Shown here one piece after another: positions 63,564-64,000 of a stretch of 64,000 nt of DNA. The stretch's first letter is position 1. Each line of letters begins with the position of its first letter. The position numbers and the translations under genes are program-made. Location: positions 22,235,001 through 22,299,000 of the forward strand of contig JAVUNC010000004.1 of the NCBI GenBank assembly GCA_032173965.1, written 5' to 3'. The DNA comes from Sitta carolinensis (taxonomy: Eukaryota; Chordata; Aves; Passeriformes; Sittidae). The notes beneath the pieces were generated by a model. That model saw nothing but the letters and a program-made list of their open reading frames with translations, did not search any database and was not told where the DNA came from.

Positions 63564-64000
63564 ATTTTCAAATGCTTCTTTAGCAATGACATTTTATTAT
63601 TTATTCTCTAATCTGATCTTAATGATACTCTACCAATTACTTTGCTATTTCTATGCTTCTGAGACAAACCCCTGTACACATGACTAGTAATCAAAGCATC
63701 ACAAGATCAAAGAGATCTGTTTACTGCATTTGTTAAATCATTTTCCAGATTTTTTGGCTGTTTAGTTGCCTGATGGACAGAATATATATTGAATTTAGCT
63801 GCAATTTCACTTGCTATTGCTACGTGAAGAGCTTCAGGAAGACTGGGATATTGAGAAATTCCATTTTGGCACAGGTATAGTAACCCTGTGTCCTAGGCCA
63901 TCTAAATTTTACACACATAGCAATGGGTTCCAAGCTACCTATTAGAACTCTGGAGAACCAACTGGACTGTTGGAGTAATTTTTTCATAAAACCATGAGAG
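63564..64000. other. Non-coding end of window
   Basis: AT-rich sequence, nothing recognised. Confidence 0.5.

Noticed and set aside
1..64000. CRISPR arrays, operons, phage or toxin systems
   Set aside because: No spaced direct repeats, no dense coding, and repeat content is vertebrate. The tandem arrays are satellites, not CRISPR.
1..64000. tRNA, 5S, U6 or other small RNA genes
   Set aside because: No B-box-like GGTTCRANNCC with a matching A box and no snRNA signature words were found on either strand by eye.

Overview
The window looks like avian nuclear DNA, most likely from a passerine-type bird. The evidence is the repeat content: many CR1 LINE fragments (several ending in the diagnostic ATTCTATGATT-type 3' octamer repeats), a bird ERVL-type LTR on the minus strand starting TGTCCTGGTTTCAGC, a second long LTR starting TGTCCTGGTTTGACC, and deeply decayed ancient CR1 copies. 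There is no operon structure, no dense coding and no bacterial or phage signature. Base composition is AT-rich and non-coding throughout, apart from a few GC-rich islands that are mostly repeats.

Genes: this is essentially a gene desert. The only candidate host coding sequence is at the extreme left edge on the minus strand. There, two short phase-matched exon-like segments (601-639 and 314-460) are separated by a well-formed 140 bp intron and followed by a stop codon and a putative 3' UTR with AATAAA signals. I cannot name the protein. I recognised no tRNA, rRNA or small structured RNA gene. All longer open frames elsewhere either lie in low-complexity or tandem repeats, lie inside CR1 copies, or lack support.

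Layout: 1-640, candidate 3' end of a minus-strand gene. 640-12,000, AT-rich intergenic or intronic DNA with one CR1 3' tail and two old CR1 relics. 12,190-12,985, a T/G-rich tract beside a minus-strand ERVL-type LTR. 14,150-14,670, a CR1. 20,773-21,208, a 436-nt uninterrupted homopurine satellite. 26,165-28,039, a solo LTR about 1.9 kb long flanked by a GATTC target duplication and carrying a CpG-rich block and a 39-bp minisatellite. 31,358-31,419, (AT)31. 38,648-38,686, T39. 39,630-47,420, a cluster of five CR1 pieces, including a tail-to-tail pair of different subfamilies and a copy with an internal microsatellite. 50,391-50,598, a second T/G tract. 53,721-53,826, a TA/CA compound microsatellite. 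54,090-55,850, a long fossil of an ancient CR1 including its reverse-transcriptase region. 57,173-57,703, a GC-rich island of unknown origin. After that, unremarkable AT-rich DNA to the end.

No cooperating gene system is visible. The most interesting material is the solo LTR with its embedded CpG block and minisatellite, the long homopurine tract, the CR1-CR1 junction and the candidate terminal exons.
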